The notes: a model not told the origin generated them from the sequence alone. Counted from the first letter of the stretch, positions 34,871 through 44,815 are shown. The stretch: DNA of 56,222 nucleotides from Deltaproteobacteria bacterium (GCA_021777225.1 JAJYDQ010000020.1:1-56222), one strand, 5' to 3'. Program-made: numbers and translations.

Positions 34871-35734
34871 CTATTGCCAAATACGCTGGTTCAAATGTTC
34901 CCAAACTTCAATGATCGCGTCACTGGCCGGGCCTGGTCCTTCTTCAACAACTGTTCGACGTTTAACCATGGAATCCGTAACTGCCCTATCATAAGGTATT
35001 TTCCCAGCCAGTGAGATGTTCCCGGATTTGGCGAATTCCTCGATTTCAGCGGTCATGCCAGGGTGTATATCCCATTTGTTGATTACCAAAGAGATTGGAA
35101 TATTAAAGTGTCTTACGAGTTCCGCAGCCCTTTTCATGTCATGCAATCCCGACATGGTTGGTTCCGTCACAACAACAACATGGTCAACACCGGTGATGGA
35201 TGAAATTACAGGGCATCCAACACCTGGGGCTCCATCCACAATTACTATGTCCATATTTCGCTCTTCGGCTATCAATTTGGCCTGGTTTCGAACAAGCGCC
35301 ACAAGTTTTCCCGAGTTCTCTTCCCCGGGAATAAGGTTGGCATGTACCATGGGCCCGAAGCGTGTATTTGAAATGAACCACTTGCCGTTGAGAGTTTCTT
35401 CCATAGTGATGGCAGATTCAGGACAAAGATAATGGCACAGAGCGCAACCTTCGCATGCTGTATGATCAACAACAAAGCTTGCGCTAATAGCGCTGTACCT
35501 ACAATTTTCCTTGCAAATTCCACAAAGTGAGCATTTGTCGTGGTCTATTACGGCCTTTTTTCCTCCAAAGAAATCCTCCTGATGGATTATTTCCGGTTGG
35601 GCTAGAATATGAAGGTCCGCCGCGTCCACGTCACAATCAGCCAACACTCTGTTTTTAGCCAGAAATGCAAATGAGGCTGCAATTGAAGTTTTTCCCGTTC
35701 CGCCCTTACCACTAATTACGGTTAGTTCCTTCAT
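34871..35734 (-). CDS. MinD-family P-loop ATPase with two [4Fe-4S] motifs, copy 2
   Basis: 287 aa, COG1149 type. The deviant Walker A is SGKGGTGKTSIA. An inserted bacterial ferredoxin domain (~65-110) has CSLCGICKENC and CEGCALCHYLC. VDGAPGVGCPV is the switch/Walker B region, and TEPTMSGLHD follows. Such proteins pair with a second copy in sulfate reducers. It lies three bases after the paralogue. Both probably form a heterodimer that works with NifX-like proteins. Confidence 0.92.
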   Translation of the reverse strand: MKELTVISGKGGTGKTSIAASFAFLAKNRVLADCDVDAADLHILAQPEIIHQEDFFGGKKAVIDHDKCSLCGICKENCRYSAISASFVVDHTACEGCALCHYLCPESAITMEETLNGKWFISNTRFGPMVHANLIPGEENSGKLVALVRNQAKLIAEERNMDIVIVDGAPGVGCPVISSITGVDHVVVVTEPTMSGLHDMKRAAELVRHFNIPISLVINKWDIHPGMTAEIEEFAKSGNISLAGKIPYDRAVTDSMVKRRTVVEEGPGPASDAIIEVWEHLNQRIWQ

Positions 35735-35737
35735 TGG

Positions 35738-36598
35738 TTACAAACTGGACCCTTTCGACGGTGTGCCAATAATCATCGAAATATCATCCGTCAGTTTCCT
35801 GAATTTGTGAGCATATTCAGGCATGGATTCAATCAGGGGCGCTCCTTTGGCGTAGCCCTCAGCGATCTTTCGATGATGGGGGACCTCCATTAACAACGGA
35901 AGGCCTTTATTGTGGCAGAAATCCTTCACAGCAGAGTCACCTATGTCAGATCTGTTGATAACTACCCCCATGGGAATGCCTAGCCCCTGGATAGCCTCAA
36001 CGGCGATTACCAGATCGTTAAGACCAAACGGTGTTGGTTCTGTTACCATTATGACAAAATCGGCTCCCTTCACCGTTGTTATGACCGGACATGAGGCTCC
36101 AGGAGGCGCATCAAGAATGGCTAACTTGTCACTATCTATTCGGGTTTTTACCGCTCTTATCAGAGGAGGAGCCATGGCTTCCCCGATTCTTATTCGCCCT
36201 TGTACGAACTCAACTGATCCGGCCATGCCCGTTTCAACCACGCCCAAACTTCTGGGAACTTCGTGAATGGCCTCCTCCGGACACAACATTGAACAAGCCC
36301 CACATCCATGACAAAGCTCCGGGAAAGCGATGACTGTCTTGCCTATTGGCACAATAGCGCTAAATTGGCAGACTTCACCGCATTTCCCGCATAATGTGCA
36401 TTTTTCAAGATCCACTGAAGGTACTGGCAAATTCACAGTATCAGTTGCCAGAATGGTTGGTTTGAGCAATATGTGACAGTTCGGTTCTTCGACGTCGCAA
36501 TCCAAAATTTGAGAGCGAGTCTCCAGGACCAACGCTAAACTAGTCGCTACCGTGGTTTTCCCTGTACCGCCTTTTCCACTCGCAACCGCTACAATCAT
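35738..36598 (-). CDS. MinD-family P-loop ATPase with two [4Fe-4S] motifs, copy 1
   Basis: 286 aa, paralogue of the following gene: SGKGGTGKTTVA, CTLCGKCGEVC, CHGCGACSMLC, LDAPPGASCPV, TEPTPFGLNDL. All the nucleotide and cluster ligands are intact. In Desulfovibrio two such ATPases are encoded with the orange protein (ORP) complex, linked to cell division. The present cluster has the same set of families. Confidence 0.92.
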   Translation of the reverse strand: MIVAVASGKGGTGKTTVATSLALVLETRSQILDCDVEEPNCHILLKPTILATDTVNLPVPSVDLEKCTLCGKCGEVCQFSAIVPIGKTVIAFPELCHGCGACSMLCPEEAIHEVPRSLGVVETGMAGSVEFVQGRIRIGEAMAPPLIRAVKTRIDSDKLAILDAPPGASCPVITTVKGADFVIMVTEPTPFGLNDLVIAVEAIQGLGIPMGVVINRSDIGDSAVKDFCHNKGLPLLMEVPHHRKIAEGYAKGAPLIESMPEYAHKFRKLTDDISMIIGTPSKGSSL

Positions 36599-36619
36599 AT
36601 TGAAAAATCCCTTTAAATC

Positions 36620-36979
36620 TTACCAGTGCGCTTCAGCGTTAGGTTTGTCGGCAAACGAAACCTCATTCTTTTTCACTCGCTCGATGGCTTCACGAATTGT
36701 TCCCGATTGCTCGATTCCAACTTTGATACCTGCGGCCCCCAATGCAGTAAACGCGTTGGGACCACAACGACCGGTCAAGAGCATATCGACTTTTCTATCC
36801 GCTATGGTCTTTGCGGCCTGAATTCCGGCTCCGCGAAAAGCATTAACATTTGTGGAATTATCAATCGCTTCTATCAAGTTGCAATCATCATCCACTATGA
36901 GAATGAACGGCGCCCTTCCAAAGCGTGGATCAATTGCGGATTCGACCGCTTTTCCCGTAGACGTCACAGCAATTTTCAT
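36620..36979 (-). CDS. NifX/NifB-like iron-molybdenum cofactor protein, copy 2
   Basis: 119 aa from the ATG at 36979, behind AGAGGA. The fold pattern is MKIAVTSTGKAVESAIDPRFGRAPF, a glycine-rich turn, then a GRCGPNAF loop. These small proteins bind metal-sulfur clusters such as FeMo-co precursors, or the Mo-Cu cluster of ORP. It lies 19 bases downstream of copy 1. Confidence 0.87.
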   Translation of the reverse strand: MKIAVTSTGKAVESAIDPRFGRAPFILIVDDDCNLIEAIDNSTNVNAFRGAGIQAAKTIADRKVDMLLTGRCGPNAFTALGAAGIKVGIEQSGTIREAIERVKKNEVSFADKPNAEAHW

Positions 36980-36998
36980 TTTATCCTCTGAACGATAA

Positions 36999-37376
36999 CT
37001 AAACTCCACCACCACAAACCTGGTTAGGAGCTATTGCTTGTAATTTGCCCTCAAGCAGTTGATTTATCACTGCGCCGACAGTTTCCCCTTCCGGACCGTA
37101 ATAAACTTCAATTCCCACCTGTTTGAACCCCATCAACGGGCGCATTCCAATTCCGCCAACTATGAGGGAGCTTGCGCCACCCTGGTGCAAAATATTGACA
37201 GGCGCAAAACAACCACCCTGCACGTGAGGCGGATTATCCAAAATTGATACTTCCTGGATAGCTCCATTTTCCACATGAACAAGCGTGAACACATCGCAAT
37301 GCCCAAAATGTCCGGATCTGGCAGATTCCAGACCCCCTGGATTCATTGAAGGAACGGCTATAGTTTCTCGTGCCAT
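36999..37376 (-). CDS. NifX/NifB-like cluster-binding protein, copy 1
   Basis: 125 aa. Typical segments are ARSGHFGHCDVFTLV, the NPPHVQGGCFAPV loop with Cys, GGIGMRPLMGF and a C-terminal CGGG. It is a candidate ORP-like protein. In the family the cluster is held near the HFG and Cys-loop region. It follows the mrp gene and precedes copy 2. Confidence 0.85.
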   Translation of the reverse strand: MARETIAVPSMNPGGLESARSGHFGHCDVFTLVHVENGAIQEVSILDNPPHVQGGCFAPVNILHQGGASSLIVGGIGMRPLMGFKQVGIEVYYGPEGETVGAVINQLLEGKLQAIAPNQVCGGGV

Positions 37377-37451
37377 CTTATCTACTCCTTAAAAACTTAT
37401 GATTAATCTGAATTACAAATTTCGGCAATTTGCCGGAATGGATTGAGCAAA

Positions 37452-38345
37452 TTATTCTTTCCAAATTGCTGTCTCAACTTGTCTCGATAATTCCCTGAAA
37501 GCCTCTGCCGAAGATCCCTTAGGATCTGCGGATTCAATTGTGACACCAGCGTCGCCTCCGGTAACAATCTGCGGATCAATCGGGATAGCCCCCAGAAAAG
37601 GAACACCAAGTTCAAGAGCAGCTTTTGCGCCTCCGCCCGTCTTGAACAAATCTATGGCTCCCCCACAATGCGGGCACACCAACCCGCTCATGTTTTCAAC
37701 TATGCCAAGCGTTTTCATTTCAAGGGTCCGTGCAAATACCACAGATTTTCTTGAGTCCAAGAGCGCCACATCCTGAGGTGTAGTCACAATGACTGCCCAC
37801 AGCGGCTGACCCAATAATTGGGCGATACTCAATGGCTCGTCACCGGTCCCGGGTGGAAGGTCCACAACAAGATAGTCCAGCGGACCCCAGTCAACGTCGG
37901 AGATGAACTGTTGAAACAAAGAATGTTTCATCGGGCCCCTCCAGACGACAGGTGTGTCTGGGTCCTCAAGTAGAAACGCCATAGAAATCACCTTCATGTT
38001 GTCTGAGGCTACGACAGGGGACATCCCGTTGATACCCATAGCAGGAACCATGTGATCGATGCCAAGCATTTTAGGAACATTAGGGCCGTGAACATCAGCG
38101 TCAAATAATCCTACCGAACGACCTGAGCGCGCCAGGGCTACCGCCAGGTTAACTGCGACTGTTGATTTACCTACCCCGCCCTTTCCACTCATGACGGCGA
38201 TGCGATGTTTTATTTTTGAAAGCCTGTTCTGCAAGTTTACTTCCATGTGCTTTGCTTTAGCGGCGGCGTCACAACTGGCGGCTGTTCCGCAAGTCCCACA
38301 AGAAGTATCAGACGAACATTTCGTATTCTCCGACATAATTCTCAT
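37452..38345 (-). CDS. mrp: Mrp/NBP35-type Fe-S carrier ATPase
   Basis: 297 aa. An N-terminal Cys-rich segment ([16 protein letters not shown]) precedes the deviant Walker [41 protein letters not shown] and the C-terminal CPHCGG (the shared cluster site of the dimer) all fit Mrp/ApbC. The product carries [4Fe-4S] clusters to target proteins. It is the first gene of the nine-gene operon that runs to 33461. Two ATG codons nine bases apart compete for the start. Confidence 0.94.
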   Translation of the reverse strand: MRIMSENTKCSSDTSCGTCGTAASCDAAAKAKHMEVNLQNRLSKIKHRIAVMSGKGGVGKSTVAVNLAVALARSGRSVGLFDADVHGPNVPKMLGIDHMVPAMGINGMSPVVASDNMKVISMAFLLEDPDTPVVWRGPMKHSLFQQFISDVDWGPLDYLVVDLPPGTGDEPLSIAQLLGQPLWAVIVTTPQDVALLDSRKSVVFARTLEMKTLGIVENMSGLVCPHCGGAIDLFKTGGGAKAALELGVPFLGAIPIDPQIVTGGDAGVTIESADPKGSSAEAFRELSRQVETAIWKE

Positions 38346-38934
38346 TTACCTCATTCTATGTTCACTTGAATATATATCTAACCTCAATCATACATGGGCA
38401 ATTTGGTTGGGCGCCTATCACGCGAGGCGCCCACCGTCCTGTAACCCGAATCAGTAAGTCCGATTATGTAGACGATTCCCCAATTTTACCGTCCGGATTC
38501 AATTTAATGGGGTTGCTTGATCTGTCAAAAGATTGATGCTTACCCATTCAACTAGACAATTCCCGCGTACCCCAAAACTCAAAGACCATTTGTTCCGTTT
38601 GCGGCCTTGACTTTGGACACCCTTCTTCCAAAATTCGGTTTTTGCTTCCGCTCTTATATAGTCCTCTTTGATCATGTTTCAAAGCTCAAATCGGTTAGCT
38701 TCGTCTATTAATCTTTGTACTATCTAATTATAATTTATAAAACATGATTGTACTAAAGGCAATAGGTATTTTAAATTTGAGTTACGATAATTGTACTCAT
38801 CACTAAAGTATTTTTAACAATTTAGCCTTCAAAATCCATTTGTCAAAAAAACTGAAAAAATCTTTTCAGTTCACAATCGTTAACGAGTATTATAATGCTT
38901 TTATCTTGATTGAAACAGCCATTAGGGAGATTCC
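38346..38934. other. Intergenic region upstream of the mrp operon and sugar epimerase
   Basis: About 589 bases between divergent genes. A perfect 7-bp hairpin, GGGCGCC (38409-38415) and GGCGCCC (38426-38432) with a 10-base loop, lies 64 bases before the mrp start and could be an operator or leader structure. I found no convincing sigma-54 site. The rest is AT-rich, without a gene. Confidence 0.5.
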
Positions 38935-39918
38935 ATGTCATCGTCCAGTTATAAGAAGTATTTGGTCACTGGTGGGGCCGGTTTTATAGGAAGTCATCTT
39001 GTTGAGGACCTTGTAGCGCGCGGTCATGAAGTTAAAGTTCTGGATAACTTTGTAACAGGCAAAAGAGAAAATTTGCTGCAATTGGGCGACGGCCGTTTTC
39101 TCCCAAATCGAGATTTCGAATTGATAGAGGGTGACATAAGAGACTATCAAACTCTGTTAACGACAACTGCACGCCTGGATGGAATCTTTCATCAAGCTGC
39201 CCTGGGCAGCGTTCCTCGCTCTGTAGGTGATCCATTAACTACTCAGGACGTGAACGCCAACGGGACTCTCAACGTTCTGTGGGCTGCCCACAAAAATGGT
39301 GTGCAGCGCGTAGTTTTCGCATCATCTTCATCTGTCTATGGATCAAGCGTCACATTACCTAAAAGAGAAGGCTCCGAAGGCTTGCCTCTGTCACCTTACG
39401 CCCTGACTAAAAAGATCAATGAAGAACATAGCAAGTTGTTCAAGGATTTATACGGCCTTGATACTATCGGACTGCGTTATTTCAATGTCTATGGTCCGCG
39501 TCAGGACCCCAATTCCGAATACGCCGCGGTAATACCTAGATTCGTGACCAGACTATTGGCGGGCGTTTCACCCATAATTTACGGCACTGGTTTACAGAGT
39601 CGTGACTTTACTTTTGTAAAAGACGTCGTAAAAGCAAACTTGATGTCGATGGAGGCCCCGACGGAAGTTTGCGGAGCGTCTTACAACGTGGGTAGGGGCG
39701 ATCAGATAAATTTGCTCGAATTGCTGGACAATCTCAAGGACCTTTTGGGGAAGCGCATAGACCCTGTATTTGAACCTACCCGACCGGGGGATGTTATGCA
39801 TTCATCGGCTGATATAAGCCTGGCGAGAGAGAAGTTAGGTTTTCAGGCGAAGTGGGAATTGCGCAATGGACTGGAAGCGAGCATAGGGTATTATGCTGGA
39901 ACATCAGCTTCAAAATGA
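38935..39918 (+). CDS. NAD-dependent UDP-sugar 4-epimerase (WbpP/GalE-like)
   Basis: 327 aa extended SDR. GGAGFIGSH binds NAD, SSSSVYG carries the catalytic Ser, and Y155-A-L-T-K159 is intact. The SPYALTKKINEEHSKLF and NVYGPRQDP segments are those of the UDP-N-acetylhexosamine epimerase branch rather than galactose-only GalE. It should supply a sugar nucleotide for surface glycans, together with the glycosyltransferase downstream. It starts at an ATG with GGGAGA before it. Confidence 0.9.
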   Translation: MSSSSYKKYLVTGGAGFIGSHLVEDLVARGHEVKVLDNFVTGKRENLLQLGDGRFLPNRDFELIEGDIRDYQTLLTTTARLDGIFHQAALGSVPRSVGDPLTTQDVNANGTLNVLWAAHKNGVQRVVFASSSSVYGSSVTLPKREGSEGLPLSPYALTKKINEEHSKLFKDLYGLDTIGLRYFNVYGPRQDPNSEYAAVIPRFVTRLLAGVSPIIYGTGLQSRDFTFVKDVVKANLMSMEAPTEVCGASYNVGRGDQINLLELLDNLKDLLGKRIDPVFEPTRPGDVMHSSADISLAREKLGFQAKWELRNGLEASIGYYAGTSASK

Positions 39919-40364
39919 TGTTCTCCCAGATCAACGCGCCACGAAACCCCGACCTGGTCATAAAACTGAACCCGTTATTTGACACGAAATTATATCGTGA
40001 AGAAGCCCCACAATAATCGGCAATCAGACAAGTCACTAATATGGAACCAGTTCGTGGAAAAAAAGGAAAATGTCCGACCCTAACCCCTGTACCCTCAGCC
40101 GGACACTTCAACTCTGGAAACGTTCCAGGAAAGCTAATTATAAAAACTTATAGAAACGACCATACATATTACACTAATGTTTGTCAAACTAGAAACTACT
40201 TTAATTACAATAAGATAATGATGTCAATCACATTGACGTAAATCTAAAATCAATGTCTAGTATCTTATAGCTTTTGCTTCGATCGTTGAGCTTCAAACGT
40301 TATAAATAAATGCTGTCCAACGTTTCCGACGCAGGCTTAATCAACGGCACGAAAGAGGGCGCAG
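39919..40364. other. Intergenic region before the GT4 gene
   Basis: About 446 bases, AT-rich at the 3' side. TGTCCG...CGGACA (around 40070-40106) can form a loose hairpin, which may end the epimerase transcript. No gene seen. Confidence 0.4.
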
Positions 40365-41576
40365 TTGTCTCCAGCCAAAATATTAGTGCTGACTACTACA
40401 TATCCGACTAACGAAACCGACTGGGCGGGCGCTTTTATACACAGTCTTGTCCTGGCTATTCAAAAGAGAGGTTTCGAAGTTGAGGTAATTGCTCCCTCAA
40501 ACGGTCAATCCTATGGTTCACAATTCATTGGCGGAGTTCATGTCTCACGTTTTGCCTATTTTTGGCCCCGTTTTCTGGAACGGCTTACCCGAGGGGCAGG
40601 CGGAATTCCGGAAAACATTTCCAAGAGCATTTTGGCGAAATTTCAGCTAGCGCCGATGATGGCAATTTTTGTCCTCAGAACTTTGATCGCTGTTCGACAT
40701 TTTGATGTCATTTATGCAAACTGGATAGGCGCCGGAATGGTAGGGGCTATAGTGAGTCGAATTTCGGGAAAACCCATGGTAGTTTCATTCAGAGGTGATG
40801 ATGGTTATCTGGCTCGTGACAGCTGGTTGTGGAGAGTATTGACAAAATGGGTGCTCCGACAGTCCTCTTTTGTTACTACCGTCAGTTCCGAACTGTTAAA
40901 AATCATGAAAGATTTGGGCGCTGATCCCGCCAAGCTTAAGCTCCCGCGTTTTGGAGTTGATACCGGGATTTTCTGCCCGGCGCCACGAAATGAAGATCCC
41001 AGAGGTCGTGCCAGAGTAATTTTTGTTGGTAGTCTGATACCCAAAAAGGGTGTACAGGACTTGATAAAGGCCATGGGGGATCCAGAGTTCAGCAACACTT
41101 CGCTGACCATAGTTGGTGATGGTTATTATGCGGACAACCTCAAGGACCTGGCGCGAGAAAAACTCGACAGTCGCCGGATTATTTGGAAAGGAATAACACC
41201 ACCACGAGAAGTGGCCAGACTAATGCGTCAATCGGACATCCTGGTATTGCCTAGTTATACTGAGGGAAGCCCAAATGTAGTAAAGGAAGCAATGGCGAGT
41301 GGATTGCCGGTAATAGGAACTCGGGTTGGTGGGGTACCGGATCTGGTAAGTGACGGGAAAACCGGTTTATTGTACGAACCTGGTGATATAGAAGCGCTTC
41401 GTGATTGTCTTTTAAAACTCTTGAAGGATGAGGATCTGCGCGTTGAAATGGGACGATTGTCAAAAAAGAAGTTAGAACAGGACGGATTGAACTGGGACAC
41501 GACCGCTGAGGATTTCGAATCAATTTTCCTACGCGTAACAGGTCAGTCACACCGTAGTGACAAACCGATAGATTGA
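40365..41576 (+). CDS. Glycosyltransferase family 4
   Basis: 403 aa, GT-B fold. Typical blocks are TTTYPTNETDWAGAFIHSL at the N-terminus, VGSLIPKKGVQDLIKAM, and the donor-site EX7E motif SYTEGSPNVVKEAMASGLP followed by GTRVGGVPDLV. It should transfer a sugar from a nucleotide donor in polysaccharide or lipid-glycan synthesis. The start is a TTG after AGAGGG. It has no partner in its operon. Confidence 0.9.
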   Translation: MSPAKILVLTTTYPTNETDWAGAFIHSLVLAIQKRGFEVEVIAPSNGQSYGSQFIGGVHVSRFAYFWPRFLERLTRGAGGIPENISKSILAKFQLAPMMAIFVLRTLIAVRHFDVIYANWIGAGMVGAIVSRISGKPMVVSFRGDDGYLARDSWLWRVLTKWVLRQSSFVTTVSSELLKIMKDLGADPAKLKLPRFGVDTGIFCPAPRNEDPRGRARVIFVGSLIPKKGVQDLIKAMGDPEFSNTSLTIVGDGYYADNLKDLAREKLDSRRIIWKGITPPREVARLMRQSDILVLPSYTEGSPNVVKEAMASGLPVIGTRVGGVPDLVSDGKTGLLYEPGDIEALRDCLLKLLKDEDLRVEMGRLSKKKLEQDGLNWDTTAEDFESIFLRVTGQSHRSDKPID

Positions 41577-41771
41577 AACTGTGATATTTCAAAAATTTTG
41601 TTCCAAAACGAGCGAAATATTACATTTGCCAAGTGAGTTTGCAAACTTCAGCCAAATCTGAGATAAGCCCTAGAGTAGTTTTGTCACCTTTTTTGATCAA
41701 CAAACTCCGGCACAAACCTTGCCGGGGTGTTAAAGGTATCGTTCGGTTGCGCCTTGTTGGAGGAATCTTTC

Positions 41772-43529
41772 ATGTGCGAGTGGTCTAAATGGCTCCCGGT
41801 TTTTGCCTCGGTTGTCCTCATAGCAGGTATCACATCCGAACCATGCGCTGCGGCCCAAGTGGGAGCAGTAAAAGCCGTAGCGGGAGAGGCTCGAGTTAAT
41901 AATGGTGATAAACCGGAATTCAGGGTTTTGAAGGCCGGCGATCCCATCAGATTGAATGATTCTATCCAGACTGACAAGAACTCCAAAGTCGAGGTAAAAC
42001 TTGAAGATGGCGGCGCAAATTCCCTGGGTGAATATTCAGAGATATATTATTACGATTTTGACCATAAAGACGCGGCCCATTTTTTTGCGGCTGACGTTAC
42101 GTCCGGTTCAGTCAGGTTTGTAAAGAAACTGGCCGAAACAAGCCCCCCATCAGCCTATACAGTGACAACTCCGACGTCGACCATAAATATTGAGCCCGGT
42201 GAAACCGCAGATTTTGTCGTCCGGATACTTAATCAAAAACGGACCACAGTTTCGGTAATTTCTGGAAGAATCCGTGTCAAGAATGTTTTGGAAGATATCG
42301 CAGCGGAGCGGACAGTAACGGCGTGCACAAGAGTAGACATCGAGGAAGGCATGCCTCCAGCAGGGACAATGGGGGTTTCCTCTAGAATTCTTAAAGACCT
42401 TGTCTCTGGCACAACCATACGCGGCGCCCTTTCTGAAGACGTTCCCAATTGCAAAGACATTTTTTGGAGCAAAAAGGACTGTCCTGGCCGCCGGATTTGG
42501 AACGGATCACGCTGCGTCCAATGTCGTGAATTCGGGATGGTGTTTCAGGACGGCAGGTGTGTAGCGCCTGTCTGTGGGGATTGTAAAACAGCCTGGGGAT
42601 CACAATGCGTTTCATGTCAGGAATTGGGCTCGGTGTGCATTGAAGGCCGATGCGCAAGAAGGAATTGTCCTGAATGCGCCATTTGGAATGGTAGAAGGTG
42701 TGTGCCATGCGAGGAATTTGGAAGGGTCTGTGTTGGAGGAAGATGCTCGCCTAGGCGAGATTGTCCGCCATGCTCAGTCTGGAATGGCTGGAGATGTGTT
42801 TCTTGTGCAGATTTTGGGCGAAGCTGTGTTGAAGGTAGATGTGTCTTTAGACCCTGTGGCGAATGCGAAAACAGGAAAGGCGACACGTGTGTAAAATGTG
42901 AAGATCTTGGACTTCAATGCGAAAAGGGAAGATGTGTAGGCCCAATGCCCGGTTCCGAAACGGTTCCACCGTCAAAAATTACTCCGAATCCTTTAGGGAT
43001 GGGCCCGAAGCCGACATTGGTCCCACCGGTCGTCGCTCCCTTGAAACCTAAAGTGGGGTCCGAGATACGGCGTGGGGATCAAGGCGAAAAACCCCCATTG
43101 AAACCAGCCATCCAAATCAAGCCTGTGGACAGGGGCTCATCACCCCCTGAGAACGCCAAACCTTCACTTACTAGAATTAATAAACCCAACATTTCTACGC
43201 CTGTGAGCCCAAAGCAGGGTATCCCGAAACAACATGAGCGAATGGGGCCTTCCAAGGGAAAGCAGTTGGAAGCGACCCCAACATTGAAATTGAATGAACG
43301 GAAACGGGAAAGTAGTCCAATTCATCCTAAGAGGCACGATATTAGGACAGGCCGTACGCCGGAAACCCGTCAACCAGCGGTCAAGCAGGAGAACAAACAG
43401 ATAAAGACGGAACATCCTGCCCCAATAGGGAGGCCTGATCTGAAACCCGAGTTCGCAAAGCCCGATCGTGCCCCTGGACCGCCTCTAGGGGACCATCCTG
43501 GTGATGATGAAAAGAAAAAAAGGCGCTAA
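41772..43529 (+). CDS. FecR-domain secreted protein with five Cys-rich repeats and basic Pro-rich tail
   Basis: 585 aa from the ATG at 41772, after GGAGGA. A signal peptide and a FecR-type domain come first (~30-190; VGAVKAVAGEARVNNG, then TTPTSTINIEPGE). Five tandem repeats of ~30 residues follow (~240-400), each with the scheme C-x-x-C, W-N-G-x-R-C-V-x-C, E/D-F/L-G, C and G-R-C. A low-complexity tail of about 190 residues, rich in Pro, Lys, Arg and Gln, ends in DDEKKKRR. Each repeat carries up to six Cys, suggesting disulfides or metal binding. The function is unknown. Confidence 0.82.
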   Translation: MCEWSKWLPVFASVVLIAGITSEPCAAAQVGAVKAVAGEARVNNGDKPEFRVLKAGDPIRLNDSIQTDKNSKVEVKLEDGGANSLGEYSEIYYYDFDHKDAAHFFAADVTSGSVRFVKKLAETSPPSAYTVTTPTSTINIEPGETADFVVRILNQKRTTVSVISGRIRVKNVLEDIAAERTVTACTRVDIEEGMPPAGTMGVSSRILKDLVSGTTIRGALSEDVPNCKDIFWSKKDCPGRRIWNGSRCVQCREFGMVFQDGRCVAPVCGDCKTAWGSQCVSCQELGSVCIEGRCARRNCPECAIWNGRRCVPCEEFGRVCVGGRCSPRRDCPPCSVWNGWRCVSCADFGRSCVEGRCVFRPCGECENRKGDTCVKCEDLGLQCEKGRCVGPMPGSETVPPSKITPNPLGMGPKPTLVPPVVAPLKPKVGSEIRRGDQGEKPPLKPAIQIKPVDRGSSPPENAKPSLTRINKPNISTPVSPKQGIPKQHERMGPSKGKQLEATPTLKLNERKRESSPIHPKRHDIRTGRTPETRQPAVKQENKQIKTEHPAPIGRPDLKPEFAKPDRAPGPPLGDHPGDDEKKKRR

Positions 43530-43598
43530 TACGTTACACTGCCCTTGCTTAATCGCATATCGTTGATTTAATTTTATTGAATGTTTTTGGAGGTGACA

Positions 43599-43928
43599 AT
43601 GAAACGGCTACTTTTTCTAACTGTTGCAATTTTTTTTATCAATACATCGGTTAATGCCGAGTTGCTTGAGATCGCCACAAGTTGTGAGAAGGCAGTTGCA
43701 GATTTAACCGAAATCCTTAAGCATCCTGACAAGTCGACCGCAGAAAAGATTAGGGACGCGTTTGGGGTTGATATATTTAATTCTTGCGATTCTCCGGATG
43801 GAAAAACAATTTGTTTCCAATGCCTGGACAAAAAACAGAAGCTCAGCCTTATCCAGTTGCAAGAAAACAAGGCAAAGAAGATCTTTGAACTGAAAGGGCT
43901 AGGTTGCAAATGCGATAATAAAAAATGA
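43599..43928 (+). CDS. Small exported cysteine-containing protein
   Basis: 109 aa from the ATG at 43599, behind GGAGGT. A clear signal peptide (MKRLLFLTVAIFFINTSVNA) leaves a ~89-residue mature chain with six Cys, the last two as GCKCDNKK. No family is recognised. It lies 70 bases after the FecR/Cys-repeat gene on the same strand and 38 bases before nifU. Confidence 0.68.
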   Translation: MKRLLFLTVAIFFINTSVNAELLEIATSCEKAVADLTEILKHPDKSTAEKIRDAFGVDIFNSCDSPDGKTICFQCLDKKQKLSLIQLQENKAKKIFELKGLGCKCDNKK

Positions 43929-43966
43929 AAAGACCATTTTTTTGATTTTGCCTCAGGAGCATTCAA

Positions 43967-44815
43967 ATGTGGGAATACACGGACAAGGTTAAGGACCATT
44001 TCTTTAACCCAAGAAACATAGGAGCCTTGGCTGACGCCAACGCTGTGGGAGAGGTAGGATCACTCGCTTGCGGTGACGCTTTAAAGCTCTTTTTGAAAAT
44101 TGATCCAAAGACCGAGAAAATAGTCGATGCGAGTTTCCAGACATTTGGCTGTGGAAGCGCGATAGCGTCCAGCAGCGCTTTGACCGAAATGATTAAAGGT
44201 AAGACGGTCGAAGAGGCCCTAAAAATTACTAATCAAGATATTGCGGATTACCTCGGAGGCCTTCCAAAGGAAAAAATGCACTGTTCTGTAATGGGACGAG
44301 ACGCCTTTCAAGCCGCTGTCGCGTGCTATCGAGGCGAAGCCGCCCCCGGAGAACAACCTGAAGGCGAGCTGGTATGTGAATGCTTTGGGGTTACAGACGA
44401 ACAAATTCGCCGGGCTGTACGGGAAAATAATCTTTCAACCATCCAGGAAGTAACAGACTACACTAAAGCTGGTGGAGGGTGTGGACTATGCCACGACAAG
44501 ATTGAGAGGATAATCGCAGAGATCAAAGGTGAAACCGGTGTCATCAAGTCAATAGAGTCCAAGACTCGTAAATCAATGACCAATATTCAGAAAATCACCA
44601 AGATTGAGGAAGTGCTGGAAAAAGAGATCAGGCCCAGTTTACAGCAAGATGGAGGAGATGTGGAACTTATAGACCTGGATGGCGATATTGTGAAAATTGC
44701 GCTCCGTGGTCTTTGTTCTTCCTGCCCAAGTTCGGCGCTAACCAGAAATGGGATCGAAAACAAGCTTCGCGAACTGGTGCATCCGGATCTCACCGTGCAG
44801 GAGGTGAACGTATGA
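43967..44815 (+). CDS. nifU: NifU Fe-S cluster scaffold
   Basis: 282 aa, the full three-part NifU. The N-terminal scaffold has C35, C62 and C106. The central [2Fe-2S] BFD-like domain has C137-x-C139 and C172-x2-C175. The C-terminal Nfu domain has C250-x2-C253 (LCSSCPSS). It builds clusters with sulfur from NifS, whose gene overlaps its stop by four bases. No nitrogenase genes are present, so it may serve general cluster supply as in some epsilonproteobacteria. Confidence 0.96.
   Translation: MWEYTDKVKDHFFNPRNIGALADANAVGEVGSLACGDALKLFLKIDPKTEKIVDASFQTFGCGSAIASSSALTEMIKGKTVEEALKITNQDIADYLGGLPKEKMHCSVMGRDAFQAAVACYRGEAAPGEQPEGELVCECFGVTDEQIRRAVRENNLSTIQEVTDYTKAGGGCGLCHDKIERIIAEIKGETGVIKSIESKTRKSMTNIQKITKIEEVLEKEIRPSLQQDGGDVELIDLDGDIVKIALRGLCSSCPSSALTRNGIENKLRELVHPDLTVQEVNV

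Noticed and set aside
38346-38500. Sigma-54 promoter before the mrp operon
   Set aside because: The ORP operons of Desulfovibrio use sigma-54, but no GG-N10-GC pair with correct flanks was found on the minus strand here.
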